From Vibrio agarivorans (lineage in GTDB: Bacteria; Pseudomonadota; Gammaproteobacteria; Enterobacterales; Vibrionaceae): a stretch of 64,000 nt of DNA. Made by a program: the position numbers and the translations under genes. Within the stretch, counting starts at the first letter, position 1. Every line of letters starts with the position of its first letter. The stretch covers positions 868,001 through 932,000 of the forward strand of contig NZ_JAUFQF010000001.1 in NCBI RefSeq assembly GCF_030409635.1, written 5' to 3'. A model generated the notes under the pieces. It ran no database searches. It was not told the DNA's origin and saw nothing but the letters and a program-made list of their open reading frames with translations. This document shows, piece by piece, positions 17,883 through 26,962 of the stretch.

Positions 17883-17900
17883 TCACGTTTGGAAGTTATT

Positions 17901-18782
17901 GTGAATCGTCGACAACAATTCAGCCACAGCCCGTTGGCTTACCTGCTCTTGGCTCCGCAAATCGCCATCATTGCAGTATTCTTTATTTATCCAGCGGCTC
18001 AAGCCGTCTATTTGTCATTTATGCTCGAAGACCCATGGGGTATGTCCTCTACCTTCGTTGGTCTAGAGAACTACCAGATTCTATTTGAGTCGCGAGATTA
18101 TCGAGACTCTGTGATCTTTACCGTGCTTTTCGCCTTTACGGTATCGCTGCTGTCTTTAAGCTTAGCTCTGCTGTTAGCCGTTAAAGCCGACAGTGTTTTG
18201 CATGGCCAAGGCCCTTATAAAGTGACCCTAACTTGGGTTTACGCGGTTGCACCAGCGGTCGCCGGTATTATGGGTGCGTTTCTGTTTAACCCCCACTTCG
18301 GCACGCTCACCGAGCTTTTCTCAAAGATTGGTTGGAACTTTAGTTTCCAAACCGACCCAGTTGATGCGACGTTAGCCCTTATCATCGTTTCCGTTTGGAA
18401 GCAGGTGTCCGTCAACTTCATTTACTTCTTAGCGGGTTTACAGTCGATTTCATACGCAGTGCGCGAAGCCGCAATGCTAGATTGTGTTTCAGACCGCAAG
18501 CGTTTCTGGACGATTACTTTCCCACTCCTCGCCCCTACTGGCTTTTTCTTGTTGGTGATTAACCTGACATACGCCTTCTTCGATACGTTTGGCGTCATCG
18601 ATACCATGACAGGTGGCGGCCCAGGTGGCAATACAACCTCTTTGGTTTACAAGGTTTACCGAGATGGTTTTGTTGGTGCAGACCTAGGTGGCAGCTCAGC
18701 CCAGTCTGTTGTTCTTCTGCTGTTGGTATTAAGCCTGACCTATCTGCAGTTCCGCTTTATTGAAAAGCGCGTTCACTACTGA
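17901..18782 (+). CDS. ugpA: ABC transporter permease, UgpA-type
   Basis: This 293-aa membrane protein has six hydrophobic segments and the MalF/UgpA signature with the EAA loop REAAMLDCVSDRKRFWTITFPLL, which contacts the ATPase. GTG 17901 is chosen because GGAAG lies five bases upstream; the longer frame begins with a TTG inside that site. It pairs with UgpE to form the inner-membrane channel for glycerol-3-phosphate. Confidence 0.88.
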   Translation: MNRRQQFSHSPLAYLLLAPQIAIIAVFFIYPAAQAVYLSFMLEDPWGMSSTFVGLENYQILFESRDYRDSVIFTVLFAFTVSLLSLSLALLLAVKADSVLHGQGPYKVTLTWVYAVAPAVAGIMGAFLFNPHFGTLTELFSKIGWNFSFQTDPVDATLALIIVSVWKQVSVNFIYFLAGLQSISYAVREAAMLDCVSDRKRFWTITFPLLAPTGFFLLVINLTYAFFDTFGVIDTMTGGGPGGNTTSLVYKVYRDGFVGADLGGSSAQSVVLLLLVLSLTYLQFRFIEKRVHY

Positions 18783-18820
18783 TTATTCACTAAGAATACG
18801 AGTGAAAACGAGGAGTTACT

Positions 18821-19663
18821 ATGAAAACCAATAAAATCTCTGATCATATTATTCTGATCCTTGGCGCGCTGTTTATGCTTGCGCCGATCTGGCTTATCTT
18901 TGCCAGTTCAACCCACCATCCAAATACTATCCTGACCGACGGTTTACAGATGACGATGGGTGATAACCTAGTCGGTATCTATTCCGAAGCTTGGAATAAC
19001 AGCCTTGGGTTCTCTGACGCAGTGACGGCAAAGTCGATGATCATGAACTCGATGATCATGGGTCTCGGCTTCGCCATCGGCAAAATTTTAATAGCGATAG
19101 TCGCAGCTTATGCGCTGGTCTATTTCCGCTTACCTTATGCGACGGCATGGTTCTGGCTGATTTTCGTTACCCTACTGTTGCCTCTAGAAGTTCGCATTAT
19201 TCCGTCTTATGAAATTGTCGCTAAGATGGGTATGCTTAACAGCTATTCAGGGCTTATCTTTCCACTGATTGCTTCTGCGACCGCAACCTTCTTCTTCCGC
19301 CAGTTCTTTAAAACCATTCCAGATGAACTGATGGAAGCGGCTCAGTTAGACAATGCGGGCCCGATTCGTTTCTTAGTCGATATCGTTCTGCCACTTTCAA
19401 AAACCATGATGGCAGCGATTTTTATCATTATGTTCGTCGATGGTTGGAACCAATACTTGTGGCCAATCATGATGACGACCGATGAGAGCTACAACACGAT
19501 TGTTATGGGCATCAAGCAGATACTAAACAACATCAGTGAATCTAGCCTACCTCGCTACGACTATGCCTTTGCCATGGTCATTCTCGCAATGCTTCCACCT
19601 ATTTTAGTGGTCGTTATCTTCCAACGTTGGTTTGTTAAAGGACTCGTAGAAAGTGAAAAATAA
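18821..19663 (+). CDS. ugpE: ABC transporter permease, UgpE-type
   Basis: The 280-aa protein is the second permease, with six hydrophobic segments, the MalG-like PSYEIVAKMGMLNSYSGLI segment and the EAA loop DELMEAAQLDNAGPIRF. ATG 18821 follows AACGAGGAGTTACT. It lies 38 bases after ugpA and is followed directly by the ATPase gene. Confidence 0.88.
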   Translation: MKTNKISDHIILILGALFMLAPIWLIFASSTHHPNTILTDGLQMTMGDNLVGIYSEAWNNSLGFSDAVTAKSMIMNSMIMGLGFAIGKILIAIVAAYALVYFRLPYATAWFWLIFVTLLLPLEVRIIPSYEIVAKMGMLNSYSGLIFPLIASATATFFFRQFFKTIPDELMEAAQLDNAGPIRFLVDIVLPLSKTMMAAIFIIMFVDGWNQYLWPIMMTTDESYNTIVMGIKQILNNISESSLPRYDYAFAMVILAMLPPILVVVIFQRWFVKGLVESEK

Positions 19664-19724
19664 TCAGCAACAACCTCATTCATCTCAAGTAGTTAATATG
19701 CAAAACCCATCATTGGAGACAAGT

Positions 19725-20825
19725 ATGCTTACCCTAAAAAGCTTGGTAAAAACGTACGAAAATGGCCATCAAGCAGTAAAAGGTGTCGACCTCGATATCA
19801 AAAAGGGCGAGTTCTTAGTGTTAGTTGGTCCTTCTGGTTGCGGAAAGTCTTCCATTCTTCGCTCTATTGCGGGTCTTGAGAGTATTTCGAGTGGCGAAAT
19901 TCATCTCGGCGGACGCCGCGTTGATACTGAAAAACCTGCTCTACGTGATATTGCGATGGTGTTCCAAAACTACGCGCTATACCCGCATATGACCGTGTAT
20001 GACAACTTAGCCTATGGTCTGAAAAACCGCGGTGTTGATAAAGCCACTATCAAACAAAAAATTGAGCAAGTTGCAAAGACCCTCAAGATTGAAGAGTATT
20101 TAGATCGTAAACCTTCTAAGCTATCAGGCGGCCAACGCCAGCGTGTGGCGATGGGCCGTGCAATAGTTCGCTCACCGCAACTGTTCCTTTTTGATGAGCC
20201 ACTGTCTAACCTTGATGCTGCTCTTCGCGCGCACATGCGCCTTGAAATCAAAAAGCTACAACGAGAGCTAGGCGTGACTAGTGTTTACGTCACACACGAC
20301 CAAGTAGAAGCCATGACACTAGCGGATCGCATTGTGGTGTTGAACGGCGGTGAAATTGAGCAAGTAGGGACACCTTCTGAGGTGTATCATAAGCCTGCAA
20401 GTCGTTTCGTGGCCAGCTTCATCGGCAGTCCTGCGATGAACTTCTTACCTGCAAAACTTGAACGTGGCGCTCTGACAGTAGGCACACACACACTATTTTT
20501 GCCTGAATATGCGCATCTCTCTTTAGACAACTTAAGCGTGGGTGTTCGCCCTGAAAATGCGTGCCTTGAGCGCGAAGACTGCACTCAGCTTGAGCTGGAT
20601 ATGGGTATTACTGTGGTTGAACCTCTCGGTCCAAACCAACTGGTTCACGGCAAAGTCCATGGCGAACCGTTTATTGCTGTGACACCAGAGATCGAGATTG
20701 ATGCGTCAAAAGTGATCCCGTTTCATGTCAGCATCGACAACCTGCACCTGTTTGATGAACAAGGCAAACGTCTAGAACCGAGTTTAGACGCTCCCCTTGC
20801 TGAAGCTGATAAAGCCATTGCGTAA
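19725..20825 (+). CDS. ugpC: ABC transporter ATP-binding protein, UgpC-type
   Basis: The 366-aa ATPase has Walker A GPSGCGKSS, signature LSGGQRQRVAMGRAI, Walker B LFLFDEPLSNLD, the H-loop VTHDQVEAM and a C-terminal TOBE/regulatory domain, as in the MalK/UgpC group. ATG 19725 (MLTLKSLVKTY) has GGAGAC six bases upstream and fits the family start. The longer frame from GTG 19653, overlapping ugpE, adds 24 unconserved residues. It powers uptake through UgpAE. Confidence 0.88.
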   Translation: MLTLKSLVKTYENGHQAVKGVDLDIKKGEFLVLVGPSGCGKSSILRSIAGLESISSGEIHLGGRRVDTEKPALRDIAMVFQNYALYPHMTVYDNLAYGLKNRGVDKATIKQKIEQVAKTLKIEEYLDRKPSKLSGGQRQRVAMGRAIVRSPQLFLFDEPLSNLDAALRAHMRLEIKKLQRELGVTSVYVTHDQVEAMTLADRIVVLNGGEIEQVGTPSEVYHKPASRFVASFIGSPAMNFLPAKLERGALTVGTHTLFLPEYAHLSLDNLSVGVRPENACLEREDCTQLELDMGITVVEPLGPNQLVHGKVHGEPFIAVTPEIEIDASKVIPFHVSIDNLHLFDEQGKRLEPSLDAPLAEADKAIA

Positions 20826-20837
20826 TAAGGACTCTCT

Positions 20838-21623
20838 GTGAATTTATCTCCAAGACAGAAAGAGATTCTTCATTTCCTAGGCGAAACCAATGGAGTGCTA
20901 TCGAGCACTCTATTGTCTGAACGCTTTGCGGTCTCGGTGCAAACCATTCGTAAAGATATGAATGATCTCAGCGACAAAGGCATGGTTCGTCGAGTGCATG
21001 GAGGGATCACACTGCCAACAGCCAACGACAACCTCTCCTTCTCCAATCGAGAAGTGGTGAACTTGCCTGCAAAGCAGTCGATTGCCAGTCGCATTGTGGA
21101 AGAGCTACCTGAGGGAACGAGTATTTTTCTCGGGATCGGTACCACACCGAAACAAGTCGCTCATGCGTTATTGGATCACCCCGGTTTGACAGTAGTCACC
21201 AACAACATTAACGCCGCTAGCATCCTCAGTCGCAACCCAAATCTGAGCGTGCACCTCGCTGGAGGACAAGTTCGTTCATCCGATGAAGACACTGTGGGCG
21301 AAACCGCAACCAATTTCTATCGCCGCTTTTATATCAAAATCGGTATTTTTGGTGTTGGCGGGTTAACTGAAGATGGACAACTGCTCGACTTTACACCCGA
21401 AGAGGCGGATCTATCGCGTGCCATTATCGAGCAAAGTACCCAAAGCTGGCTTGTTGCGGATAAAACTAAACTAGGTCGCTACGCCCCGATAGTCAGTGGT
21501 AAACTTGGGGAAATAAATACGCTGTTTATTGATGAGTCTTCGCCAGAGATCCAACGCTTGTGTAAGGTCAATCAAGTAGAGTTAATTGAAGCCAACGCCC
21601 CTCTTGCGGCTATCAATTCGTAG
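20838..21623 (+). CDS. DeoR-family transcriptional regulator of the ugp operon
   Basis: The 261-aa protein has the DeoR/GlpR N-terminal helix-turn-helix (SPRQKEILHFLGETNGVL, then VSVQTIRKDMNDLSDKGM) and a C-terminal sugar-phosphate sensor domain with the family segments GTTPKQVA and FGVGGLTEDG. GTG 20838 follows AAGGACTCTCT. It sits between ugpC and ugpQ, unlike in E. coli where ugp is under PhoB, so this operon is probably repressed in response to glycerol-3-phosphate or a related phosphate. The likely operators are the TTCG/CGAA repeats before ugpB. Confidence 0.85.
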   Translation: MNLSPRQKEILHFLGETNGVLSSTLLSERFAVSVQTIRKDMNDLSDKGMVRRVHGGITLPTANDNLSFSNREVVNLPAKQSIASRIVEELPEGTSIFLGIGTTPKQVAHALLDHPGLTVVTNNINAASILSRNPNLSVHLAGGQVRSSDEDTVGETATNFYRRFYIKIGIFGVGGLTEDGQLLDFTPEEADLSRAIIEQSTQSWLVADKTKLGRYAPIVSGKLGEINTLFIDESSPEIQRLCKVNQVELIEANAPLAAINS

Positions 21624-21637
21624 AAGGAATTTGCATT

Positions 21638-22348
21638 ATGTCACCGATTATTGTCGGCCACCGTGGTGTTGCAGGGCACTACCCTGAAAACACACAAGTC
21701 AGCATTCAGGCCGCTATCGATTTAGGTTTAAAGTGGGTTGAGATTGATGTTCAACCAACAAAAGACAACATCTTGGTTGTATGCCATGACCATACCATCA
21801 ATCGCTGCAGTAATGGTCGAGGCCGAGTTGACGCCTACACCCTTGAAGAGCTACGCCAGTTCGACTTTGGCGGCTGGTTTGCGCCACAGTTCCAAGGTGA
21901 ACCTATCTTTACCTTACAAGAGTTACTTGAGCTCGCTGCAGCCAATAACGTTGGTCTAAACATTGAGGTAAAAGTCGATAATCACGATGTCGCCGAAGTC
22001 GCGAGTCAATTAAAACAACAACTGGATAAGAGCCCGTTAACTCAAGATAAAATTATCCTATCCAGCTTTAGTCACGACATCATGCGCCAACTCCACCAGC
22101 ATTGCCCCGGCTATAAACTTGGCGTGCTCAGTGAGCGTTTACGTAAAAAAGACTGGATTTTACTTGAAGAGATTGGTGCCTTTAGTTGCCATTTAAACTT
22201 CCGTTGGACAGCGAAGCGACATGTAGAAAAGCTGCATCAAGCGGGCTATCAAGTGTGGTGTTATACCGTGAATAACCCTCGCAAGCTCAAACACCTCAAT
22301 AACCTTGATGCTGTGTTTAGTGATTTCCCGAGTCGGTTTTTTCGCTAA
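21638..22348 (+). CDS. ugpQ: Glycerophosphodiester phosphodiesterase
   Basis: This 236-aa TIM-barrel enzyme has the GDPD motifs VGHRGVAGHYPENT, E-x-D in VEIDVQPTKD and HDHTINRCSNG. It hydrolyses glycerophosphodiesters to glycerol-3-phosphate and alcohol. No signal peptide, so it is cytoplasmic and acts on diesters imported by UgpBAEC. It is the last gene of the operon, 14 bases after the regulator, and is followed by a strong terminator. Confidence 0.9.
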   Translation: MSPIIVGHRGVAGHYPENTQVSIQAAIDLGLKWVEIDVQPTKDNILVVCHDHTINRCSNGRGRVDAYTLEELRQFDFGGWFAPQFQGEPIFTLQELLELAAANNVGLNIEVKVDNHDVAEVASQLKQQLDKSPLTQDKIILSSFSHDIMRQLHQHCPGYKLGVLSERLRKKDWILLEEIGAFSCHLNFRWTAKRHVEKLHQAGYQVWCYTVNNPRKLKHLNNLDAVFSDFPSRFFR

Positions 22349-22357
22349 CGTTTTATG

Positions 22358-22386
22358 AGCCCAGATTTCATTTCTGGGCTTTTTCT
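22358..22386 (+). terminator. Intrinsic terminator of the ugp operon
   Basis: AGCCCAGA and TCTGGGCT form an 8-bp stem with a 7-base loop followed by TTTTTCT. Confidence 0.88.
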
Positions 22387-22465
22387 ATAACTAACAACAA
22401 TAGTATCTAAGGACTACCCCGGTTTTGAGTTAAACTACAACGACTTACACTACTCTCATTAAGTT

Positions 22466-23311
22466 ATGCCTATATTTGCTCACATTGCCGTTGTTATGTT
22501 CGCCTTTGCAGCTAACTCGCTTCTCTGCCGTATGGCATTGGCTAACGAACTCATTGACCCAGCGAGCTTTACACTCCTTCGAATCGTCTCTGGTGCGATA
22601 ACGCTAATATTGGTGAGTCAGAGAGTGGCTACGCCTCATAGTCAGCTTTTCTCTTTAAGTCGAAACGCTATCGTTTCTAGCCTAAGCCTTTTCGGCTACG
22701 CCACGTTATTTTCATTCGCTTACGTCTCCCTTTCGACTGGAACGGGCGCATTGCTGCTGTTTGGTATGGTGCAACTTTCACTTATTACGTGGTCGCTTAT
22801 TAAAGGCCATCGTTTTAACGGGCGTGAGGTCATTAGTGTTGGTTTATCACTGATTGGTTTTGTGGTGTTGATGCTGCCCTCTGCTGAGCAACCTTCACTA
22901 ATTAGCGGCGTGATGATGGCACTCTCTGGACTATGCTGGGCTATATTCACCCTTATTGGTAAGAAGCAGCAATCTGGTTTGTATGCCATCACTCAAGGGT
23001 TTTCCGGTGCAATGCTGTTGAGTGTGTTACTGCTCCCGTTTGCTTTTGTCTACGCAGACCTTTCGTTGCATGGCGTGATATTGGCGGTGATTTCTGGCGC
23101 ACTCACATCGGGCTTGGGCTACTACCTTTGGTATCAAGTGTTACCGAAAATATCGACACTAAACGCCTCGATTGCACAGCTTAGTGTGCCTGTCATTTCG
23201 ATGGTTATGGGAAGTTTAATGCTTGATGAGACAATTTCCGTCAGAACAGCGATTCTATCAATGATGATTTTGTTAGGGATCACCATTACGTTTCTGAGCA
23301 GAAAAGAGTGA
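22466..23311 (+). CDS. EamA/DMT-superfamily transporter
   Basis: The 281-aa membrane protein has about ten hydrophobic segments in two EamA repeats (first repeat with NSLLCRMALANELIDPASFTLLRI; second with SGLCWAIFTLIGKK). Family members export metabolites such as amino acids or import nucleotide sugars. Nothing in the context shows the substrate. It appears to be a single-gene transcript. Confidence 0.82.
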   Translation: MPIFAHIAVVMFAFAANSLLCRMALANELIDPASFTLLRIVSGAITLILVSQRVATPHSQLFSLSRNAIVSSLSLFGYATLFSFAYVSLSTGTGALLLFGMVQLSLITWSLIKGHRFNGREVISVGLSLIGFVVLMLPSAEQPSLISGVMMALSGLCWAIFTLIGKKQQSGLYAITQGFSGAMLLSVLLLPFAFVYADLSLHGVILAVISGALTSGLGYYLWYQVLPKISTLNASIAQLSVPVISMVMGSLMLDETISVRTAILSMMILLGITITFLSRKE

Positions 23312-23370
23312 ACCTTCTGTGCTTGTCAGATAAGCCTTGATTGACGATGCTTGCTCACGCAGCGGTTCGA

Positions 23371-24129
23371 CTACTCAACCAAAAAACCGTACGAGCGAAA
23401 CAGCTGCTTAGACTCTTCCGTTTCCAGATAATCATAGAAATCTTGAGCTGTTTTACTTTGGCTTTTGCCGGTCACAATCGCGACTGGATACTCAATGGCG
23501 TCATGTGATGACGAAGGAAATGTGCTGATGACTTCAACCTTGTCTGACACCATCGCATCCGTTCGATACACCACCCCTGCTCTCGCTTCACCACGCTCAA
23601 CCCACAACAGTGCCGAGCGTACGTTATTCGCTCGCGCTAACACTGGCATCAATGATTGCCACATCCCCAATGCTTCTAGCGCTTGCTGGGTATAAATTCC
23701 TACTGGTACATGTTTCGGGTCGCCTACCGCTAAGCGAGTGCCTTGCAGTAATTTAAGAATATCGGATGCCGAAGTAAAGTTGACTTGGGGGATAGGCTCA
23801 CTGCTAGGAACCACCATCACCAGCTCATTGCGAACTAAAGGGGCAACCGAGTCTGGCTCAACCGCATTTTGTTCGACTAAATAGTCCATCCAGCGCGTAT
23901 TGGCAGAAATAAACAGATCAGCGGGGGCACCTTGGGCAATTTGGCGAGCCAGAACAGACGAAGACGCATAAGAGCGTTTAATCTTAATCCCGTTCTCTCG
24001 TTCATATCGCTGAGCAATCTCATCCAGCGCATCAGTCATTGAAGCGGCAGCAAACACCGTAATATTTTCAGTAGCGTTAACACTCAGTGAAACAAGAAGC
24101 GACAAACAAGTAAACAATCTAGATAACAT
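23371..24129 (-). CDS. modA: Molybdate ABC transporter substrate-binding protein ModA
   Basis: The 252-aa protein has a signal peptide (RLFTCLSLLVSLSVNA) and the ModA fold markers TVFAAASMTDALDEI, SYASSSVLARQI and GAPADLFISANTRWMDYL. It should bind molybdate or tungstate in the periplasm. No modB or modC lies next to it, so it either serves permeases encoded elsewhere or is an orphan copy. Confidence 0.85.
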   Translation of the reverse strand: MLSRLFTCLSLLVSLSVNATENITVFAAASMTDALDEIAQRYERENGIKIKRSYASSSVLARQIAQGAPADLFISANTRWMDYLVEQNAVEPDSVAPLVRNELVMVVPSSEPIPQVNFTSASDILKLLQGTRLAVGDPKHVPVGIYTQQALEALGMWQSLMPVLARANNVRSALLWVERGEARAGVVYRTDAMVSDKVEVISTFPSSSHDAIEYPVAIVTGKSQSKTAQDFYDYLETEESKQLFRSYGFLVE

Positions 24130-24184
24130 ACCAACACGCTTTGATTAGCAAAATTCACGCGTATGTTAGCACGGCTTCGCACGG

Positions 24185-24212
24185 TATAAAAAAGCCCTGA
24201 ATAATCAGAGCT
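24185..24212 (-). terminator. Intrinsic terminator of phoX
   Basis: On the minus strand AGCTCTGA, TTAT loop, TCAGGGCT (one mismatch pair) is followed by TTTTTTAT, 34 bases past the phoX stop. Confidence 0.75.
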
Positions 24213-24245
24213 AATCTCAGTCACAATAGAGTCAATGGTGAGCGT

Positions 24246-26144
24246 CTAAGCGCCGATAACGCCACCGTCCTCTTTTGTGATCATCAATACTGATGAGCGA
24301 GGAACACTGGTCCCGCCATCAGGGAAGTGCGATGGTGCTAAGTCTTCTCCTGGGTGCTGAACACCCACAAACATGGTCTTGTAGTCTGGTGAGAAGGTTA
24401 AGCCAGTGATCTCACAAGCGACTGGGCCAGTTAAGAAACGGCGAACTTCACCACTTTCTGGGTCGCTACACAGCATCTGGTTATTGCCCATGCCAGCAAA
24501 ATCGCCTTTATTGGAGTATTTACCATCCGTTTGAATCCACAAACGACCAAAACGATCAAAACCAATACCATCCGGGCTGTTAAACATATTGTCAGCATTA
24601 ATATTATCACTGCCCGCCATCAAACCCGACTCATGCACTTCTGGGTTGCCGGCCATCACAAAAATGTCCCACTCAAACGCTGAGGCAGTATGATCGCCGC
24701 CTGTGGGTTGCCAACGCACAATGTGTCCATACGGGTTTTTCGCTCTAGGATTGGCGGCATTAAGTGGCTGAGACTCTTTTACACCACGGTTTTTGTTGTT
24801 TGTTAGGGTCACAAACACGGAGTGCTGTTCAGGGTGAATCGCTACCCACTCCGGACGATCCATCGTCGTTGCCCCCACTTGTGTTGCCGCAAGGCGAGCA
24901 AAGACCATAACAGAAGCAGCATCAGGGAAACCGTTTTCTGGCGTTAAACCATTTTTACCCCACGTCAGCTCTAGCCACTCTCCTTTGCCTTTCAATTCGC
25001 CTTCTGTGCCGGTGAACTTGGCGACATAAAGCGTACCCTCTTCTAACAGGTCGCGGTTCGCGTCACTACCTGGCTGATACTCGTTTTTTGAAACAAACTT
25101 GTAGAGATGCTCACCACGCTCATCATCGCCTAAATACACCACAACATGACCACTCTTATCCACCATCAAAGCGGCATTCTCATGCTTAAATCGCCCAAGT
25201 GCGGTGCGCTTTTTCGGTGTGGAAGCGGGATTCATTGGGTCAATTTCCACCACCCAACCGTGACGGTGCGGTTCATTGGGCTCTTTACCCATATCAAAAC
25301 GATCATCATGCTTAAACCAGTCATAACCGCGATCTTTGTTACCTAAACCATATCGGGCATAAGTATCGCCAAGCTCAGTACCTTTGGTATTGGCAAAGTA
25401 GCCGTTAAAGTTCTCTTCACACGTGAGGTAAGTGCCCCAAGGCGTTTCACCATTTGCGCAGTTATTGAACGTACCCAGCACTTTCTTGCCAGAGCTATCT
25501 TTTGCAGTTTTTAACAGGTCATGCCCTGCTGCTGGCCCAGAGGTTTCCATCTCGGTATAAGCCGTAATGCGTCGGTTCAATCTTCCTTCTGGATTCACCA
25601 TCCATTGGCCCTGTTTTTTCACCAACTCAACAACCGATACCCCATGAGCTGCCTGCCCTTTCAGCGCATCATCAGCAGAAATAGTCTTGCCTTGGTGCGG
25701 GTATAGATATTCGTTGTTGGTGTATTCATTGTTCACCGCCAATACCGCACGTTCGTCACTGATAGGGAAGAATGTCATGCCGTCGTTGTTGTCACCGAAC
25801 TGCATCGCTTGCGCCTTAGCATCGTTCGCCTGATCAAACGCTGGTGCACCTTTGATGACCGCATCACCCCAAGAGATCAACACATCCGCTTTATATCCCT
25901 TCGGCACTTTCACCGTATCGTCTGTTGAAATAGGGATTCCTTCAAAGCCTAACAACGCAGAAGGCGTTGCTACAGTGCTCGCAATCGCCTGACTGATTGG
26001 GCTGGCAGCGAAGAAGCCCACCGTGCTTGCGGCACCAGTGGCTTTCAAAAAGCCTCGACGTGACAATGCCGCGTCTATATAGCGGTTAAACTCAGGCTCT
26101 TCTTGAAGTGGACGTTGGTCGGTGTGGTCATCATAAGTGCTCAT
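24246..26144 (-). CDS. phoX: PhoX-type alkaline phosphatase (DUF839), Tat-exported
   Basis: The 632-aa protein has a Tat signal (SRRGFLKATGAASTVGFFA, residues 29-47) preceded by a long polar N-terminus, as in PhoX. The DUF839 propeller follows, with conserved stretches around NNEYTNNEYLYPH, GTFNNCANGETPWGTYLTCEE and GFDRFGRLWIQTD. PhoX enzymes are folded in the cytoplasm with iron and calcium, then exported to the periplasm to release phosphate from organic esters. It appears monocistronic. The neighbouring ugp operon serves the same need, phosphate and glycerol-phosphate scavenging. Confidence 0.88.
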   Translation of the reverse strand: MSTYDDHTDQRPLQEEPEFNRYIDAALSRRGFLKATGAASTVGFFAASPISQAIASTVATPSALLGFEGIPISTDDTVKVPKGYKADVLISWGDAVIKGAPAFDQANDAKAQAMQFGDNNDGMTFFPISDERAVLAVNNEYTNNEYLYPHQGKTISADDALKGQAAHGVSVVELVKKQGQWMVNPEGRLNRRITAYTEMETSGPAAGHDLLKTAKDSSGKKVLGTFNNCANGETPWGTYLTCEENFNGYFANTKGTELGDTYARYGLGNKDRGYDWFKHDDRFDMGKEPNEPHRHGWVVEIDPMNPASTPKKRTALGRFKHENAALMVDKSGHVVVYLGDDERGEHLYKFVSKNEYQPGSDANRDLLEEGTLYVAKFTGTEGELKGKGEWLELTWGKNGLTPENGFPDAASVMVFARLAATQVGATTMDRPEWVAIHPEQHSVFVTLTNNKNRGVKESQPLNAANPRAKNPYGHIVRWQPTGGDHTASAFEWDIFVMAGNPEVHESGLMAGSDNINADNMFNSPDGIGFDRFGRLWIQTDGKYSNKGDFAGMGNNQMLCSDPESGEVRRFLTGPVACEITGLTFSPDYKTMFVGVQHPGEDLAPSHFPDGGTSVPRSSVLMITKEDGGVIGA

Positions 26145-26304
26145 AGTGCTTCCTTTTACTTTGGCGTCGAGCCCTATATTGAGCTCTTAGAGTAATAACT
26201 TGGCCTATGATGGCGACAATAAGTGAAGGTTTGGTTACATTTAATTAACACTTGCATGAATGAGATTTAACCACCCAGGTTTCAAACTGAAACTATCTGT
26301 AAGA

Positions 26305-26847
26305 TTATTTGTCTGGGTAACTGATAATACACTGAAAAGTAACGCTTTCGCTGACCGCCTTGTAAGAGTGGTTTTGATCAGCAAAAAACCTCAGGCTCTC
26401 GCCCGCTTTAATCGCGTGCCACTGTTCACCACACCTAAGGCTTAGATCCCCTTGCACAACATGAATATGTTCAACGACACCAAGTTCGTGAGGTGTGGAA
26501 TCTTGTTGATGAAATTCACTTAGGGTAATTTCAAACACCTCAATACGCGTATCATTCTGAAACGGAAACAGTGTTTTCACCTGCATCTTGGAATCGTCAG
26601 GAAAGGTCATTGCACTCTCTTGCAACTCGGGCTCTGTAGCAAAAAAAGCAGAGAATGAGGTTTCTAATCCACTGGCAATTTTCCACAGCGTTGAAATGGT
26701 GGGATTAGACTCACCACGCTCAATTTGCCCCAACATCGCCTTTGAAACCCCGGTGCACTTAGCGGTGGCATCTAAACTTAACCCCTTCTCTATTCTTAGC
26801 GATTTAAGGTGAGAGGCGATTTGAGTTTTAAACATACTTTCAGACAC
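26305..26847 (-). CDS. sutR: XRE-cupin regulator, SutR/YdcN-like
   Basis: The 180-aa protein has an N-terminal XRE helix-turn-helix (SLDATAKCTGVSKAMLGQIERGESNPTI region) and a C-terminal cupin fold (residues about 105-178) that would bind a small ligand. GTG 26847 is preferred over ATG 26835 because AAGGA lies six bases before it. E. coli YdcN (SutR) has the same architecture and is also next to the BenE-family gene ydcO. Two near-identical palindromes in the shared promoter are its likely operators. Confidence 0.85.
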   Translation of the reverse strand: MSESMFKTQIASHLKSLRIEKGLSLDATAKCTGVSKAMLGQIERGESNPTISTLWKIASGLETSFSAFFATEPELQESAMTFPDDSKMQVKTLFPFQNDTRIEVFEITLSEFHQQDSTPHELGVVEHIHVVQGDLSLRCGEQWHAIKAGESLRFFADQNHSYKAVSESVTFQCIISYPDK

Positions 26848-26872
26848 GATAATTCCTTGGCAAAACCGTCTT

Positions 26873-26888
26873 GTGCGTTATAGCGCAC
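26873..26888. promoter_or_regulatory. Operator 1 of the sutR-ydcO pair
   Basis: GTGCGTTATAGCGCAC is a 16-bp palindrome with one mismatch, 33 bp from an almost identical copy. It lies next to the regulator gene start and probably mediates autoregulation. Confidence 0.75.
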
Positions 26889-26905
26889 AGTGCTATCTTT
26901 TAATT

Positions 26906-26921
26906 GTGCGCTATAGCGCAC
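26906..26921. promoter_or_regulatory. Operator 2 of the sutR-ydcO pair
   Basis: GTGCGCTATAGCGCAC is a perfect 16-bp palindrome, 42 bases before the transporter start. Its centre is 33 bp from that of operator 1, about three helical turns, so both would be bound on the same DNA face. Confidence 0.8.
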
Positions 26922-26962
26922 GGGCATGGTCATAAGGATAACAGGCAAGCAAAGGAATGAAA

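Noticed and set aside
24246-26144. PhoX with neighbouring modA as an operon
   Set aside because: A terminator lies between phoX and modA and the functions do not connect.
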